64,000 nucleotides of DNA from Hydrogenophaga sp. NFH-34 (GTDB taxonomy: Bacteria > Pseudomonadota > Gammaproteobacteria > Burkholderiales > Burkholderiaceae_C), in NCBI RefSeq assembly GCF_021401345.1, contig NZ_JACBGE010000013.1, positions 62,001 through 126,000 on the forward strand, in the 5' to 3' direction. Under the pieces are notes generated by a model that was given only the letters and a program-made list of their open reading frames with translations, was not told the DNA's origin and searched no databases. Every line of letters starts with the position of its first letter. Within the stretch, counting starts at the first letter, position 1. Positions 8,636 to 17,698 of the stretch are shown piece after piece. Made by a program: the position numbers and the translations under genes.

Positions 8636-10824
8636 GGCGAGGCCTCGTTGCCGGAACCATCGCCGGTGGTGGTGGCCACTGCGGAAGGTTCGGCCGCAGC
8701 GGCGTCATCCAACAGGTCGTCGGGCAGGTCCGTGTCCTGCAAGGCCGGGGAGCTGGTGAACTCCCACCACTGCGTCGCTTCGCTGTAGCTCTGGCGCATG
8801 TACCCGGCCAGTTGCTGCAAGTCCGCCGGCATCACCTCGTCCGGGTCCGGCGCCGGCAGCGGCATGCGCACTTTCCAAAGCTGACCGCCCTGCAGCAGCG
8901 CGAAGCATTGGCCCTTGGGCAGGCCGACGACATGCGACGGCTCGATCATCGGCACGCTGGACATGCTGATGCGGTCCTGGGTGTTCGACGTGAAATCCGT
9001 CGCCCCGCGAATGTCCGAGCTGTCGGTCGCACCGCTGACGATGGTGGTCGTATAGACCTCGACCTTCGGCAGTTGCCGGGTCAGCAGTTCAGCGGTCGCG
9101 GTCTCGCGCACGCGCAGCATGAACAGGTTGTTGAAATTTCCGATCACCTGGCCCGCCTTCGCGCGGTTGCCGATGCGAGCCTCGATGTCCGAAAGGGTCT
9201 GCGTGTAGGCGGTGACTTGCAGGCCGGCACCGCCACCCTTGTTGATCAGCGGGATGAACTCGTCGCCCATCAACTCGTTGAACTCGTCGGCGTGGACATT
9301 GATCGGCACGCGCGCACCGGCTGAAGCGCCCGGCAGGCCGTCGTCGATCCCGTGCTTGTAGATGTGGCCTGCGACCGACACGAGATCGCTGAACATCGAG
9401 TTGCCGACCGCTGCGGCGACCTCGGCGTCGGAGAGCGCATCCAGGCCCACATAGACGATGGCCCTCTTACGGATGATCTGCATCCAATCGAAGATCGGCC
9501 TGGGGTCGTTGAGGTCGGAGTAGTTGGGGGCCAGAAGCTGCGAAATCTTGCCGCTGGTGAGCTTCTCCAGCAGCGGCAAGAGGCTGGCGACGATCTTGTC
9601 GAAATACGTCTTGTCGTATCGGACAGCAGAGCGCAGCCCGTCGAGCACGGGGTCGTAGTTGCGGGCTTGGGAGAGGTACTGCTCCAGCGCCACCACGCGT
9701 TTTTCCCGCCCGATCATGTTGCGCGGGATGTTCTTCTCGTTGAGCTTGGCCTCGATCTGGACGATCACCTCCCAAGCCTTGGGCTCCGTCTTGGCGAAGT
9801 AATGCTGGGCGTACTCGATGAACAGCGCGTCGATGTTGATGACGTGACGCTGGATCAGCATGTAGTCCGGGCGCTGCCCCAACTCAACCAGAGCCCTGGC
9901 GATGATGTTGACGAACCGCCACGCAAACTCCCTGAACGCAGCCGAGTTGCCTTCGCCGGAGAGCTGCCCCGCAACCCGGGTCGCCACTTCGCTGATGCGG
10001 CCAAAGCGGCCCACGGCGTTGTAGCGCGCGGAAATGTCCGGCCAGCCCAAATGAAAAACGTAGAACTCGTTCTCGCGGCCCGCACGCCTGGCTTCGACGT
10101 ACATGCGTTTGAGCAGGTCCGCGTCCCCCTTGGGATCGATGACGATCAGGACCTCGTGCTCGCCCGCGGTATTCACGCGCCTGATGTCCTGGGTCACGAA
10201 TAACTCGGCCAACCGCGTCTTGCCTACGCGCGTGGTGCCCAGCACCAGCGAATGCCCGACGCGCTCGCCGAGCGGAAGGCTCACGTCCACCTCCTCAGGT
10301 TCGATACCGTGCAGGCGCGGCAGACCGCCCACGGGCGGCAGCGGCCGCACCGGGTTGAAAGGCACGTCCCAGCCGGTGAGCGCAGGCAGCCGGGACAGCG
10401 GGAACGGCGCGAACTCCAGCCGTTCCTCCAAGCGCCGCGCCAGACGGTACGCAGGCGTCGGCTCGACGTAGCGGCGAAACTCCGGCCGGTACGTCTGCAT
10501 CAGCCTATGGGTGTGCTTCTGCTCCCACAGGAACCCGCGCCCCACGAACAGCCGCTGCTGGCTGACCGGCACGTCCTTGCTGGTCATCACGTAGCGCGGC
10601 AGGCGGCGGATGTTGCGCCGGTAGCGCAGTATGACGCGGGCATCGCGGTAGCGGATCGCGCCGTAGGCGCCGAACGCCAGCGCACTGCCGACACCCATGG
10701 AGGGGCTCAGCGCGAGCGACCATGGGGCCACCAGGGACAGAAACGCGGCGCCCGCGCATGCGGCAACGGTGTATAGCTCCACCGCTGGGCGTAGCAGTAC
10801 CTCGACCGGCTGTTTTCCCGACAT
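8632..10824 (-). CDS. traD: type IV coupling protein TraD
   Basis: A 730-residue coupling ATPase that brings the relaxase-DNA complex to the secretion channel at the inner membrane. Two hydrophobic segments near the N-terminus (about 17-55) anchor it. A Walker A motif GTTRVGKT lies at residues 196-203, and VHADEFNELM further on carries the acidic Walker B region. The length fits the SXT/TOL type of TraD. The acidic, Ala/Thr-rich C-terminus is probably the variable tail that contacts substrates. It starts four bases from the end of the upstream gene. Confidence 0.93.
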   Translation of the reverse strand: MSGKQPVEVLLRPAVELYTVAACAGAAFLSLVAPWSLALSPSMGVGSALAFGAYGAIRYRDARVILRYRRNIRRLPRYVMTSKDVPVSQQRLFVGRGFLWEQKHTHRLMQTYRPEFRRYVEPTPAYRLARRLEERLEFAPFPLSRLPALTGWDVPFNPVRPLPPVGGLPRLHGIEPEEVDVSLPLGERVGHSLVLGTTRVGKTRLAELFVTQDIRRVNTAGEHEVLIVIDPKGDADLLKRMYVEARRAGRENEFYVFHLGWPDISARYNAVGRFGRISEVATRVAGQLSGEGNSAAFREFAWRFVNIIARALVELGQRPDYMLIQRHVINIDALFIEYAQHYFAKTEPKAWEVIVQIEAKLNEKNIPRNMIGREKRVVALEQYLSQARNYDPVLDGLRSAVRYDKTYFDKIVASLLPLLEKLTSGKISQLLAPNYSDLNDPRPIFDWMQIIRKRAIVYVGLDALSDAEVAAAVGNSMFSDLVSVAGHIYKHGIDDGLPGASAGARVPINVHADEFNELMGDEFIPLINKGGGAGLQVTAYTQTLSDIEARIGNRAKAGQVIGNFNNLFMLRVRETATAELLTRQLPKVEVYTTTIVSGATDSSDIRGATDFTSNTQDRISMSSVPMIEPSHVVGLPKGQCFALLQGGQLWKVRMPLPAPDPDEVMPADLQQLAGYMRQSYSEATQWWEFTSSPALQDTDLPDDLLDDAAAAEPSAVATTTGDGSGNEASP

Positions 10825-10828
10825 GGCT

Positions 10829-11368
10829 TCATTGCTCGATGCCGGTGGCCGTGATCAGCGCCGGGTAGTGCCGCAGGCCCAGACGCTCGGCCAGGTCGTC
10901 GCCGGACACAGGCGCGAGCGGCACACCGGGCACCAGGGCGCGCAGCCGCGCCAGGCCCTGCATGGTCTCGACGTTGACCACCAGACCGACCGCGCCGCGC
11001 TCGCGCAGCGCGGCTGCCTGGCTGCGCAGCCAGGCCCGAGATGCCTCGTCGTCGCCGACGACAACGAAAGGCCGCAGACCCGGAGCCTCGATGACACGCC
11101 GCGCGACGGTGCCGGGGGTGAGCTTGGCGCTGCGCACCGGCAGCATCGCGGCCTCGTCCGCCGGCGTGGCGGGAACCTGGGGAGTCGGGATCGGCGGCCG
11201 GGCCGGTGCGTTGGTGCGCGGCTGGAGGTTCAGGGCTTCGTAGTACGGCAGCGCCGACGCGCCGCCGCGGTCTTCGACCACGATCAGCGGCTCGCCGGCA
11301 AGCGAGGCCAGCGGCAGACCCGCCAGCAGTACGAGCAGGCCACGCAAGGCCAGATGGGATGTCGTCAT
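10829..11368 (-). CDS. ICE protein, TIGR03765 / PFL_4695 type
   Basis: A 179-residue secreted protein. Start 11368 gives a signal peptide (about 1-24, ending SLAG) and an ATGA overlap with the transglycosylase gene; the longer frame only shadows that gene. The mature part has an alternating hydrophobic pattern (RPFVVVGDD, GAVGLVVNV) suggesting an alpha/beta fold. Conserved next to traD in ICEclc-like elements, function unknown. Confidence 0.83.
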   Translation of the reverse strand: MTTSHLALRGLLVLLAGLPLASLAGEPLIVVEDRGGASALPYYEALNLQPRTNAPARPPIPTPQVPATPADEAAMLPVRSAKLTPGTVARRVIEAPGLRPFVVVGDDEASRAWLRSQAAALRERGAVGLVVNVETMQGLARLRALVPGVPLAPVSGDDLAERLGLRHYPALITATGIEQ

Positions 11369-11955
11369 GGGGATGTCTCCTTGCGTGCGGCGAGAACCGC
11401 GGCGGTTGGGCGTGCGCCCTGCACCCGGGCGAGGTGGCGCGACACGCTGCGCCTGTAGCGGGCGGCGGGCTCGCCGCCCGCGGGGCGGTGGTAGCGGCCC
11501 ATCGCCAGCAACCAGTCCTCGCCGGGGGCGTGTTGCTCGCGCAGGATCTCGGCAGCGATGGCGAGATTCCGGTACGGGTCGAGCAGGTCGCAGGCGCTGG
11601 CGTAGCGCTGCTGGTGGTAGCCGAGGTTGATCTGGCCCAGGCCCGCGTCGATGCGCGTGTGCGGCGTGGAGCGCATCGCCTGCTGCAAACCCGCGCAGGC
11701 ATCGGCGCGGGTCGCATAGCGGCGTGATTGGCCGGCGACGTTGAGGGACCACGGCCACGGGACGATGCGTCCGTTACGGCGGATGCCACTCTCCTGCAAG
11801 GCCACGGCGTAGAGCACCGTCGAGGGGATGCCTGCGCGCTGCGCGGCGAGCTGGTAGGCCGGTGGCGGAACCTCCTGGGCTTGGGCGACGCAGGCGCATA
11901 GGCCAGCGGCGAGCACCAGTGTGCGCAGGGGGGCGGCTATGGCTGGCGCTGCCAT
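11365..11955 (-). CDS. lytic transglycosylase of the transfer apparatus
   Basis: A 196-residue secreted enzyme of the SLT fold that should cut peptidoglycan to let the mating channel through the wall. The catalytic Glu is E55 in ALQESG, and the downstream GLGQINLGYH matches the usual GLMQI-type motif of VirB1-like enzymes. A signal peptide spans about residues 1-26. It overlaps the PFL_4693-type gene and the next gene by a few bases. Confidence 0.88.
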   Translation of the reverse strand: MAAPAIAAPLRTLVLAAGLCACVAQAQEVPPPAYQLAAQRAGIPSTVLYAVALQESGIRRNGRIVPWPWSLNVAGQSRRYATRADACAGLQQAMRSTPHTRIDAGLGQINLGYHQQRYASACDLLDPYRNLAIAAEILREQHAPGEDWLLAMGRYHRPAGGEPAARYRRSVSRHLARVQGARPTAAVLAARKETSP

Positions 11956-12662
11956 TGGCCGTTCACCTCGCGCACGACCGCCGGCAGGTCGCCGGGTACT
12001 CCCAAGGTCAACCAGCGGCCGCCGTCGTGGTTGAGCGTGATGCTGCCGCTGCGCACGCGCGCCGGATCGACGTTCGCGCGCTTGGCCCAATCGCGGATGC
12101 GCGCGTCGTCCTGGCGGCTGCCGACCATGTACAGGTCGAATTCGGCGCCCGAGGATTGCAGGCGCTGCACGAGCTGGCCGCAGGCCACGCAGTTATCTTT
12201 CACGAACACTGCCGTGCGGCCGGAGCCGCGCGTGGCTCCGGCGACCGGCTTGTCGTCCGGCAGGTTCACCCGCTGCATCCCGGGGTTCAGGCGCTGCCAG
12301 GCCTCGTCGTAGGCCCGCTGATAAGCGAGCAGTTTCTCCACGCGGCGCGCTTCGACCTGCACCTGCAGCTCGGCGTAGCGCCGCCGTTCCTCTTCGGTAC
12401 GCGCCTCGATGCCCAGGGCCGACAGCGGGTCCAGGTTGGGCGAATAGATGCCCAGTGGACCGTCCATCAGTTCGCGATAGCGCGCCCACTCCTGAGGTTG
12501 AAGGCCCCAGTCTCTCGCCACCCGGTCGTCCAGAATGCGGGCGACCAGCGGGCGTTCCTGACTCTGCGCATTGCGGGCGGGAGCCGTGGCGGATTGCTGC
12601 GCCCACGCGGGCAACTGGGTGGACGCCAGCAGAAGCGCGGAAAGGATGATCGACGGCTTCAT
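11937..12662 (-). CDS. ICE protein, TIGR03759 / PFL_4693 type
   Basis: A 241-residue periplasmic protein. Start 12662 gives a signal peptide ending PAWA (residue 20). A CVAC motif in the second half (DNCVACGQL) is a thioredoxin-like CxxC, so the protein may have disulfide activity or form an internal bond. The region before it is rich in Glu/Arg and probably helical. Its position between the transglycosylase and the 213-residue protein is conserved in the family. Confidence 0.83.
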   Translation of the reverse strand: MKPSIILSALLLASTQLPAWAQQSATAPARNAQSQERPLVARILDDRVARDWGLQPQEWARYRELMDGPLGIYSPNLDPLSALGIEARTEEERRRYAELQVQVEARRVEKLLAYQRAYDEAWQRLNPGMQRVNLPDDKPVAGATRGSGRTAVFVKDNCVACGQLVQRLQSSGAEFDLYMVGSRQDDARIRDWAKRANVDPARVRSGSITLNHDGGRWLTLGVPGDLPAVVREVNGQWQRQP

Positions 12663-12676
12663 GTGGTGTGCTCCGT

Positions 12677-13318
12677 TCAGGGGATCGCCACGCGGCGGGT
12701 CTGGTCGCCGGCCTGGAACACCGCGGTGCTGCCCTCGACGGCCTGCAAGCGCCATGGGCCGACCGCATCACCCGGCAGCAGCACCTGAAGCTGGTCGGGC
12801 GTGAAGTCCCCACTGCTGGGCGCGATGGACACGCTGCGCTCGCCGGCGCGCAGTTCGACACCGACGATGCGGAATGGCAGCGGTGGCGGTTCAGGCTTGG
12901 CGGCGGCCTTGTTCGCTGCGCGTGGCTGGACGGGTGCTGCGGCGCGTGCGGCGGTCTGGCGCGCCTTGACTTGCTCGACTTCGGCGCGCAGTGCCTGAAG
13001 ATCGTCAGCGGCGGCATAGGCGCTTAGGGACTGCTCGACCTGGGCCGCGCGCGCTTCCAGGATTTGGCGGGTGTCTTTGAGGTCCGCTGCCGTGGCGACG
13101 GCCGGACGCTGCTGGATGGCCTCGATGGTCTCGGCCAGGCCCGTCGCCTGCGCTTCGAGGCGTTGCAACCGGGTATCGAGTCGTTTTTGGTCGGCCTGGT
13201 CGTTCATGGCCTGGTAGCCCAGGGCCACGAGAGCACTCAGGCCAAGCAGCCAGAGCCACATCAGGCTCTGTACCACCACGGTGGCGGTTGAACGCTGGGC
13301 GGGCTGCGGAGCGTTCAT
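12677..13318 (-). CDS. ICE membrane protein with coiled coil, unknown
   Basis: A 213-residue protein with one N-terminal membrane segment (about residues 16-36), a long helical, probably coiled-coil stretch (about 40-125), an Ala/Pro-rich linker and a C-terminal beta-rich domain of about 65 residues. The layout is that of a bitopic periplasmic spacer. It overlaps pilL by four bases. I do not recognise a named family; similar genes occur at this place in PFGI-1-like elements. Confidence 0.75.
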   Translation of the reverse strand: MNAPQPAQRSTATVVVQSLMWLWLLGLSALVALGYQAMNDQADQKRLDTRLQRLEAQATGLAETIEAIQQRPAVATAADLKDTRQILEARAAQVEQSLSAYAAADDLQALRAEVEQVKARQTAARAAAPVQPRAANKAAAKPEPPPLPFRIVGVELRAGERSVSIAPSSGDFTPDQLQVLLPGDAVGPWRLQAVEGSTAVFQAGDQTRRVAIP

Positions 13319-13914
13319 GGCTGGCCTCCCGATGCTGCAGGCGCGAGCGGGAACGTCTGCACCGTCTCGGTGGTGGGCGGCGTGGGTGCGTGGTCGGCGG
13401 TCATGCTGTCGCCGGGACGCTGAAAGCAGATTTGCCGTGCGCGGTCATCCGCGTGCAGTTCCCAGGCCGGGCCAGCCAAGGTCAGCAGCGCATCGCGCAA
13501 TGTCATGGGGCCGAGGTGCAGGTGCGCCGCCGGCAGCGGCAGTGCGTACAGCTCGATCACCGCGTGCGCCGTCTGGCACAAGCCGTAGCCGCTGCGCTTG
13601 AGCACATGCCGCAGCCCGTCCCCGACCGTGGCGCGGGCGTCCTCTGGCATGGCGACATCGATGGTCTGCAACAGCAGGTCGCGCTGCGCTGCTGTCGGTG
13701 CCAGTTCCACGAGGGTGTAGCGGCCGTAGCGCACGACGGGGATGTACTCGGGTGCCTCGGGTACGGGCGCGGCCGAGACTTCCTCGATGGTGTCGGGCGC
13801 GACCGGCGCGGTCGTCGTCGCGCAGCCGCCGGCCAGCACCGACCAGAGCAGGCCGAGAAAACCCGCCAGCAGGCGGCGTTCGGGATGGTGAAACCAAGGT
13901 GGAGAGGGGCACAT
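13315..13914 (-). CDS. pilL: PilL-like protein (PFGI-1 class)
   Basis: A 199-residue envelope lipoprotein of the type IV pilus-like PilL family found at the head of the conjugation genes in PFGI-1 class elements. A hydrophobic segment ends in a lipobox (LAGGC, Cys at about 31). The mature part includes PVVRYGRYTLVEL and GDGLRHVLKRSGYGLC, typical of the PilL N-terminal domain, which resembles secretin N-domains. It is the first gene after a terminator (14021-14046), so it probably starts the transfer operon. Confidence 0.8.
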   Translation of the reverse strand: MCPSPPWFHHPERRLLAGFLGLLWSVLAGGCATTTAPVAPDTIEEVSAAPVPEAPEYIPVVRYGRYTLVELAPTAAQRDLLLQTIDVAMPEDARATVGDGLRHVLKRSGYGLCQTAHAVIELYALPLPAAHLHLGPMTLRDALLTLAGPAWELHADDRARQICFQRPGDSMTADHAPTPPTTETVQTFPLAPAASGGQP

Positions 13915-14141
13915 GGCGCGTCGTCCTGAAACTTCGAGCCCTCACCATCGCCGCTCAGGCCGGGTGCGGCAGCAAACAATGCGAACCACGCTGCGCCCGA
14001 TTTGCCGGCAGCGCCTCGCTCAAAGAAAAAGGCCCCCGAGGGGGCCAGTGAAAGAGCAGCCACGTCCACGGAGACCGTGGGCGTGGCTGCAAATGGGAAC
14101 AACAAAGAGCCGGCGGCACTAAGCCGGCGATGGCATGAAGA
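13915..14141. other. gap with terminator before the transfer operon
   Basis: No gene is visible in these 227 bases. The stretch holds one intrinsic terminator (listed separately) and GC-rich sequence that could carry the promoter for pilL and the transfer genes. I could not identify -35/-10 boxes with confidence. Confidence 0.6.
14021..14046 (-). terminator. intrinsic terminator after the helicase gene
   Basis: On the minus strand a GGCCCC/GGGGCC stem with a four-base loop is followed by TTTTT. It lies 96 bases beyond the helicase stop and separates the helicase unit from the transfer genes. Confidence 0.75.
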
Positions 14142-16421
14142 TCAGGCAGCGACCAGTTGCCGGGCCAGTGCGACCTCGACGGAATCACCGTCCTGGTTGA
14201 GCACATCGAGGCCCGATTCGGGTACGTCGCCCGAGGTGGACTGCGAGACCATGATCTTCTTGGCCATCAGCTCCAGGCAGGTCATCTGCGAGGAACCGGC
14301 GTAGCCGAGGTAGATCACGCGCACCGGCTGTTTCTGTCCGATGCGCCAGGAGCGGCGTGCCGCCTGCTGGAGCGAGTACACGTTGTAGCCCGACTGCATG
14401 AAAACGATCGTCGGGAAGTCCAACAGGTCCAAGCCCGTCTTGACCAGCTCGGGATTGGTGATGAGCACGTCGATGCCACGGTCCAATTGCTCGGCGATCC
14501 AGTCCTCGCGGCGGCTGGCGTCCACGCTTGCGCGCAGCACCGCCACCCGAAAACCTTCCTGCTCCAGCAGCACCTTCAAGCGCGACGTGGTGTCGCGCGT
14601 GCCGGTATAGACCGTGTAGGCCAGAACCTTGCGACCCTGCGCCTTCTCCTCTTTGCAGATGTCGATCAGCTCGCGCTCTTTCGGCGTCACCTCGAACTCG
14701 TTGAACTGAGCCGGGACGAACGCCAAGGTGTTGCGCGTGCGCGGATGCACCACGGTTTCCGACCGGAAGCAGCAATCCGGCCAAGCCAGCAGCACGTTGA
14801 GCACCACACCCAACAGGGTCGTATCGCGTCGCGCCAGAGCCTGTTTCAGCTCCGCGGTCAGCCGACCCGCCAAGTCGCGGTAGGCCGCAGCTTGCGCCAC
14901 GTCCATTTGGACTTCACGAAACTCCTCGTCATACGGCGGCAGGACGTTGCCACCGATGTCCTTGAGCTTGAGGAAGATCGTGAACGGCAGGATGCACCGC
15001 AAGACCCCTTTCGGCCCGAAGCCGGGAGCCTTGACCGTGCGCACCGATACCTTGGTGCCTCTGGCCGTCTTGTGCGCCGTGCCGGCGCTTTCGGAGTAGA
15101 TGTCCTTGAGGACCCCGTGGTCCCTCATGAACGCCATGGCCGCCGAGGTCATGCTGCCGCTCGTGGTCGGGCGGTAGCCGTCTTCGATCATCCGCCCAGG
15201 CAGGGCTCGGAACAGCAGGTAGAACAGGTCGTCCCCGTAGCCGCCCATCAGCGTGCCTGTCAGCAGCAAGGTCTTGCGAGCCTTCGCCGCCAGCACGCCC
15301 ATAGCCTGGCCCTGGGCACTGCCACCGTTCTTGTACTCATGTGCCTCGTCTGCGATGCACAGGTCGAATGTGCCTTGCGGCAGGTAGCGCTTGATGAACT
15401 CGGACGGCTGATAGCCGCCCTCGCCAAAGCCGAACTCCATGTTGGCCATCGCACGCTCCATGCGCGTGGCCTGACGGTCGGAAAACACCAGCTCGCCGTT
15501 GCCGTCCATGAGGTTGATGAACTCATGGATGTTGTCGCCCAGCATCGACGCCAGGAACCCGTCGCCGAACTTCTGCATCAGCTTCTGCGCGGTGACTTCC
15601 CCGATCGTCGGGATGCGCTTGAGGGCTTTCAGCACGGCCGAGGACTGGTCGCTGCCGGAAAGGCTGCGCGGGCGGATCAGCGTCCACAGGGGCGCGGCGC
15701 AATGGCTGCACTTCCTGCGGTATTCCTCGGCTTCGAGCGCGACCGGGTTGACCGGCTCGCCGTCGAGGTCGGTGATGACCGTGCCGCAGTCCGGGCACGC
15801 CGCCACGTTGCCGTGACGGGTACGCCGCTGGGTGAAGACGGGCTTCCAATGGAACCCCATCCGCATCCGCACGCGGCCCAGGACGAAGAACTCCTGGCCC
15901 GTGGGCTGGACGTTCAACTGCTCGCGCAGCTTGATGAGCTTGACGAGCGTATCCGGCCCGTTGAGCACCCACACCTTGGCGCCCGCCACTGTTTCCTGGA
16001 TCTCGCGCCGCCACTTGTAAACAAGGTGCGGCGGGGAAAGAACCAGGGTGCGGCGGTAGCCTTCGGCGTTGAGCACGGCGGCCGTGGCGATGCCGACGGT
16101 CGTCTTGCCGCAGCCCATTTCGCCATTGACGATCGCGGCGCGTTCGCCACGATCGATCAGCAGCTCCGCGGCGGCGTGGACGACTTCGGCCTGGGCCTGG
16201 AAGAGCTTGCGCTTGAGGCTGGCGACGATGAGTTGCCGGTGCGCCTGCGGCTGGCCGTTGTAGACCGGCGGGTTGGCGCTGTTGAGGGCGTCGAGCAGTT
16301 CGTCGCCGAACTCGCCGACGAAATCCTGAAGGCTCAGGGTCAGAGCGGAAGATTCCGCATTGAGCAGTTCGCCCTGTGCGGGCGCGGCTTCAGCGGCAGT
16401 GGTTTCAAGATCGGTGGACAT
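14142..16421 (-). CDS. SNF2/DEAH-type helicase with inserted zinc ribbon
   Basis: A 759-residue superfamily 2 ATPase. Walker A GEMGCGKT is at residues 100-107 and a DEAH box (IADEAHEY) at 358-361. The C-terminal helicase half ends with ARRSWRIGQ, the motif VI of SNF2-like proteins. Between the first motifs lies a cysteine pair set (C209, C212 and C238, C241) that looks like a zinc ribbon inserted in the core. Start 16421 is preferred over an upstream ATG because it leaves room for the leader hairpin at 16452-16488. The methyltransferase-like gene lies just upstream. Its role in the ICE is unknown; DNA processing or protection is plausible. Confidence 0.88.
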   Translation of the reverse strand: MSTDLETTAAEAAPAQGELLNAESSALTLSLQDFVGEFGDELLDALNSANPPVYNGQPQAHRQLIVASLKRKLFQAQAEVVHAAAELLIDRGERAAIVNGEMGCGKTTVGIATAAVLNAEGYRRTLVLSPPHLVYKWRREIQETVAGAKVWVLNGPDTLVKLIKLREQLNVQPTGQEFFVLGRVRMRMGFHWKPVFTQRRTRHGNVAACPDCGTVITDLDGEPVNPVALEAEEYRRKCSHCAAPLWTLIRPRSLSGSDQSSAVLKALKRIPTIGEVTAQKLMQKFGDGFLASMLGDNIHEFINLMDGNGELVFSDRQATRMERAMANMEFGFGEGGYQPSEFIKRYLPQGTFDLCIADEAHEYKNGGSAQGQAMGVLAAKARKTLLLTGTLMGGYGDDLFYLLFRALPGRMIEDGYRPTTSGSMTSAAMAFMRDHGVLKDIYSESAGTAHKTARGTKVSVRTVKAPGFGPKGVLRCILPFTIFLKLKDIGGNVLPPYDEEFREVQMDVAQAAAYRDLAGRLTAELKQALARRDTTLLGVVLNVLLAWPDCCFRSETVVHPRTRNTLAFVPAQFNEFEVTPKERELIDICKEEKAQGRKVLAYTVYTGTRDTTSRLKVLLEQEGFRVAVLRASVDASRREDWIAEQLDRGIDVLITNPELVKTGLDLLDFPTIVFMQSGYNVYSLQQAARRSWRIGQKQPVRVIYLGYAGSSQMTCLELMAKKIMVSQSTSGDVPESGLDVLNQDGDSVEVALARQLVAA

Positions 16422-16451
16422 GGTGATGCTCCAAAGAAAATGAGGCATGCA

Positions 16452-16488
16452 CCACCCCCAGCGGGGCGATGACATGCCCCGTGGTGGG
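16452..16488 (-). promoter_or_regulatory. 5' leader hairpin of the helicase gene
   Basis: In the coding direction CCACCACGGGGC and GCCCCGCTGGGGGTGG form a long imperfect stem 31 bases before the start codon. It has the same design (a CCAC or CCCAC entry followed by a G/C stem) as the leaders before many other genes of this region. Confidence 0.55.
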
Positions 16489-16524
16489 AAAAGAGACGGC
16501 GAACCGTCAGCAGTGAAGAAGTGA

Positions 16525-17634
16525 TCAGCGAATGGTCAACACCTCGCCCAGCGTGGCTGAGCCTGGTGTCATGTCCCACGCGCGGATGACAGGCACGAAC
16601 TTGTCGGTGAGGATGCGGGTCTCGGCGATTGAGCCGTCTTCGCGTTCGGTGAATTCCCGCTGGAGCGTCTTGTCCTTGTGGGTGTCACCTTTGACGACGA
16701 GCACGCGCCCGGTCTTGGAGCACACAACCCCCGAGATCGCGCCCGCGGCCAGGGCCAGGGCGAGATGCCAGTGGGACAAGGCGCGCGCCGGCGGACGCAG
16801 CGACTGCTGCGCGGCCCCCAGGTGCGTGTCCTTCGACGGCCAGAGGCCTTGGAGCCGACTAACCTCAACGGCGAACTGCTCCGGCTCCATCGTCACGCGG
16901 AAGAAATGCTCCGGTTCGGCCGGACTGGCGGGGACGATGTACGGCAGGAACGGCCATTCGCTCGGCAACTCCTCGGCTTCGACTTCGCCAAGCCCGACCT
17001 GCAGCAGCAAATTGCGCACAGCCTTGAGACCATCGGGTGCCAGCTCGCGCTGACGTACCCTGCGGCCGAAGATCACCACCTGCTTGAACTGCGTTTCCAC
17101 CGCTCGGTAGATCCGCAGGTCCGTGTAGTGGCGCGTCAGCCAGCCGACCAGCTCCGCATCCAGCACGTAGCCGGGGACGATGAAGACCAGCACGCCGCCG
17201 TACTGCAACAACGACAGGCTGCGCTGATAGAACAGCTTTTCGAGGCGGGCACGGCCCTGTCCCTGATAACCGATGTTGCCGTTGACGTCCTTGGACAGGT
17301 CGCCATACGGTGGGTTAAGCCAGAGCAGCCCGAACGACTGCTTGGAGATCATCGCGTCCATCAGGTCCGCGTGCAGGCAGTGATCGACCAGGCCGCGGGC
17401 ATGGCGTGCCCGCTCCGCGTCGAACTCGACCGCGAACGCCTTGGCCTGCTCGCGCCCGAGGGCATGAGCAGCTTCGGCGATCGCCACGCCTTCACCTGCG
17501 CAGGGATCAAGGATGCACATCGGCCCGTCGCTGGGCATGAGTGCGTTGAGGGCTCTTTCGAGCGTGGGTTCATCCGTGGGGAAGTACCCGTTTTTAACGA
17601 AGTTGCGGGCGAGCCGCGGGAACATGAGGGCCAT
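16525..17634 (-). CDS. DUF6094-like N6 DNA methyltransferase homologue
   Basis: A 369-residue class I methyltransferase fold. Motif I reads DPCAGEG (43-49) and the catalytic motif IV reads NPPY (107-110), the signature of adenine-N6 or related amino methyltransferases. The C-terminal 150 residues have no motif I recognise. Start 17634 is supported by GGAGA six bases upstream and by loss of coding character before it. No restriction nuclease lies nearby, so modification for anti-restriction or regulation is more likely than classical restriction. Confidence 0.82.
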   Translation of the reverse strand: MALMFPRLARNFVKNGYFPTDEPTLERALNALMPSDGPMCILDPCAGEGVAIAEAAHALGREQAKAFAVEFDAERARHARGLVDHCLHADLMDAMISKQSFGLLWLNPPYGDLSKDVNGNIGYQGQGRARLEKLFYQRSLSLLQYGGVLVFIVPGYVLDAELVGWLTRHYTDLRIYRAVETQFKQVVIFGRRVRQRELAPDGLKAVRNLLLQVGLGEVEAEELPSEWPFLPYIVPASPAEPEHFFRVTMEPEQFAVEVSRLQGLWPSKDTHLGAAQQSLRPPARALSHWHLALALAAGAISGVVCSKTGRVLVVKGDTHKDKTLQREFTEREDGSIAETRILTDKFVPVIRAWDMTPGSATLGEVLTIR

Positions 17635-17698
17635 GGAAGTCTCCTGGTTGGCGGGGATGAAAGGCGGAAGCACGCCAAGGCGTGCTTCCGCGGGTAGG

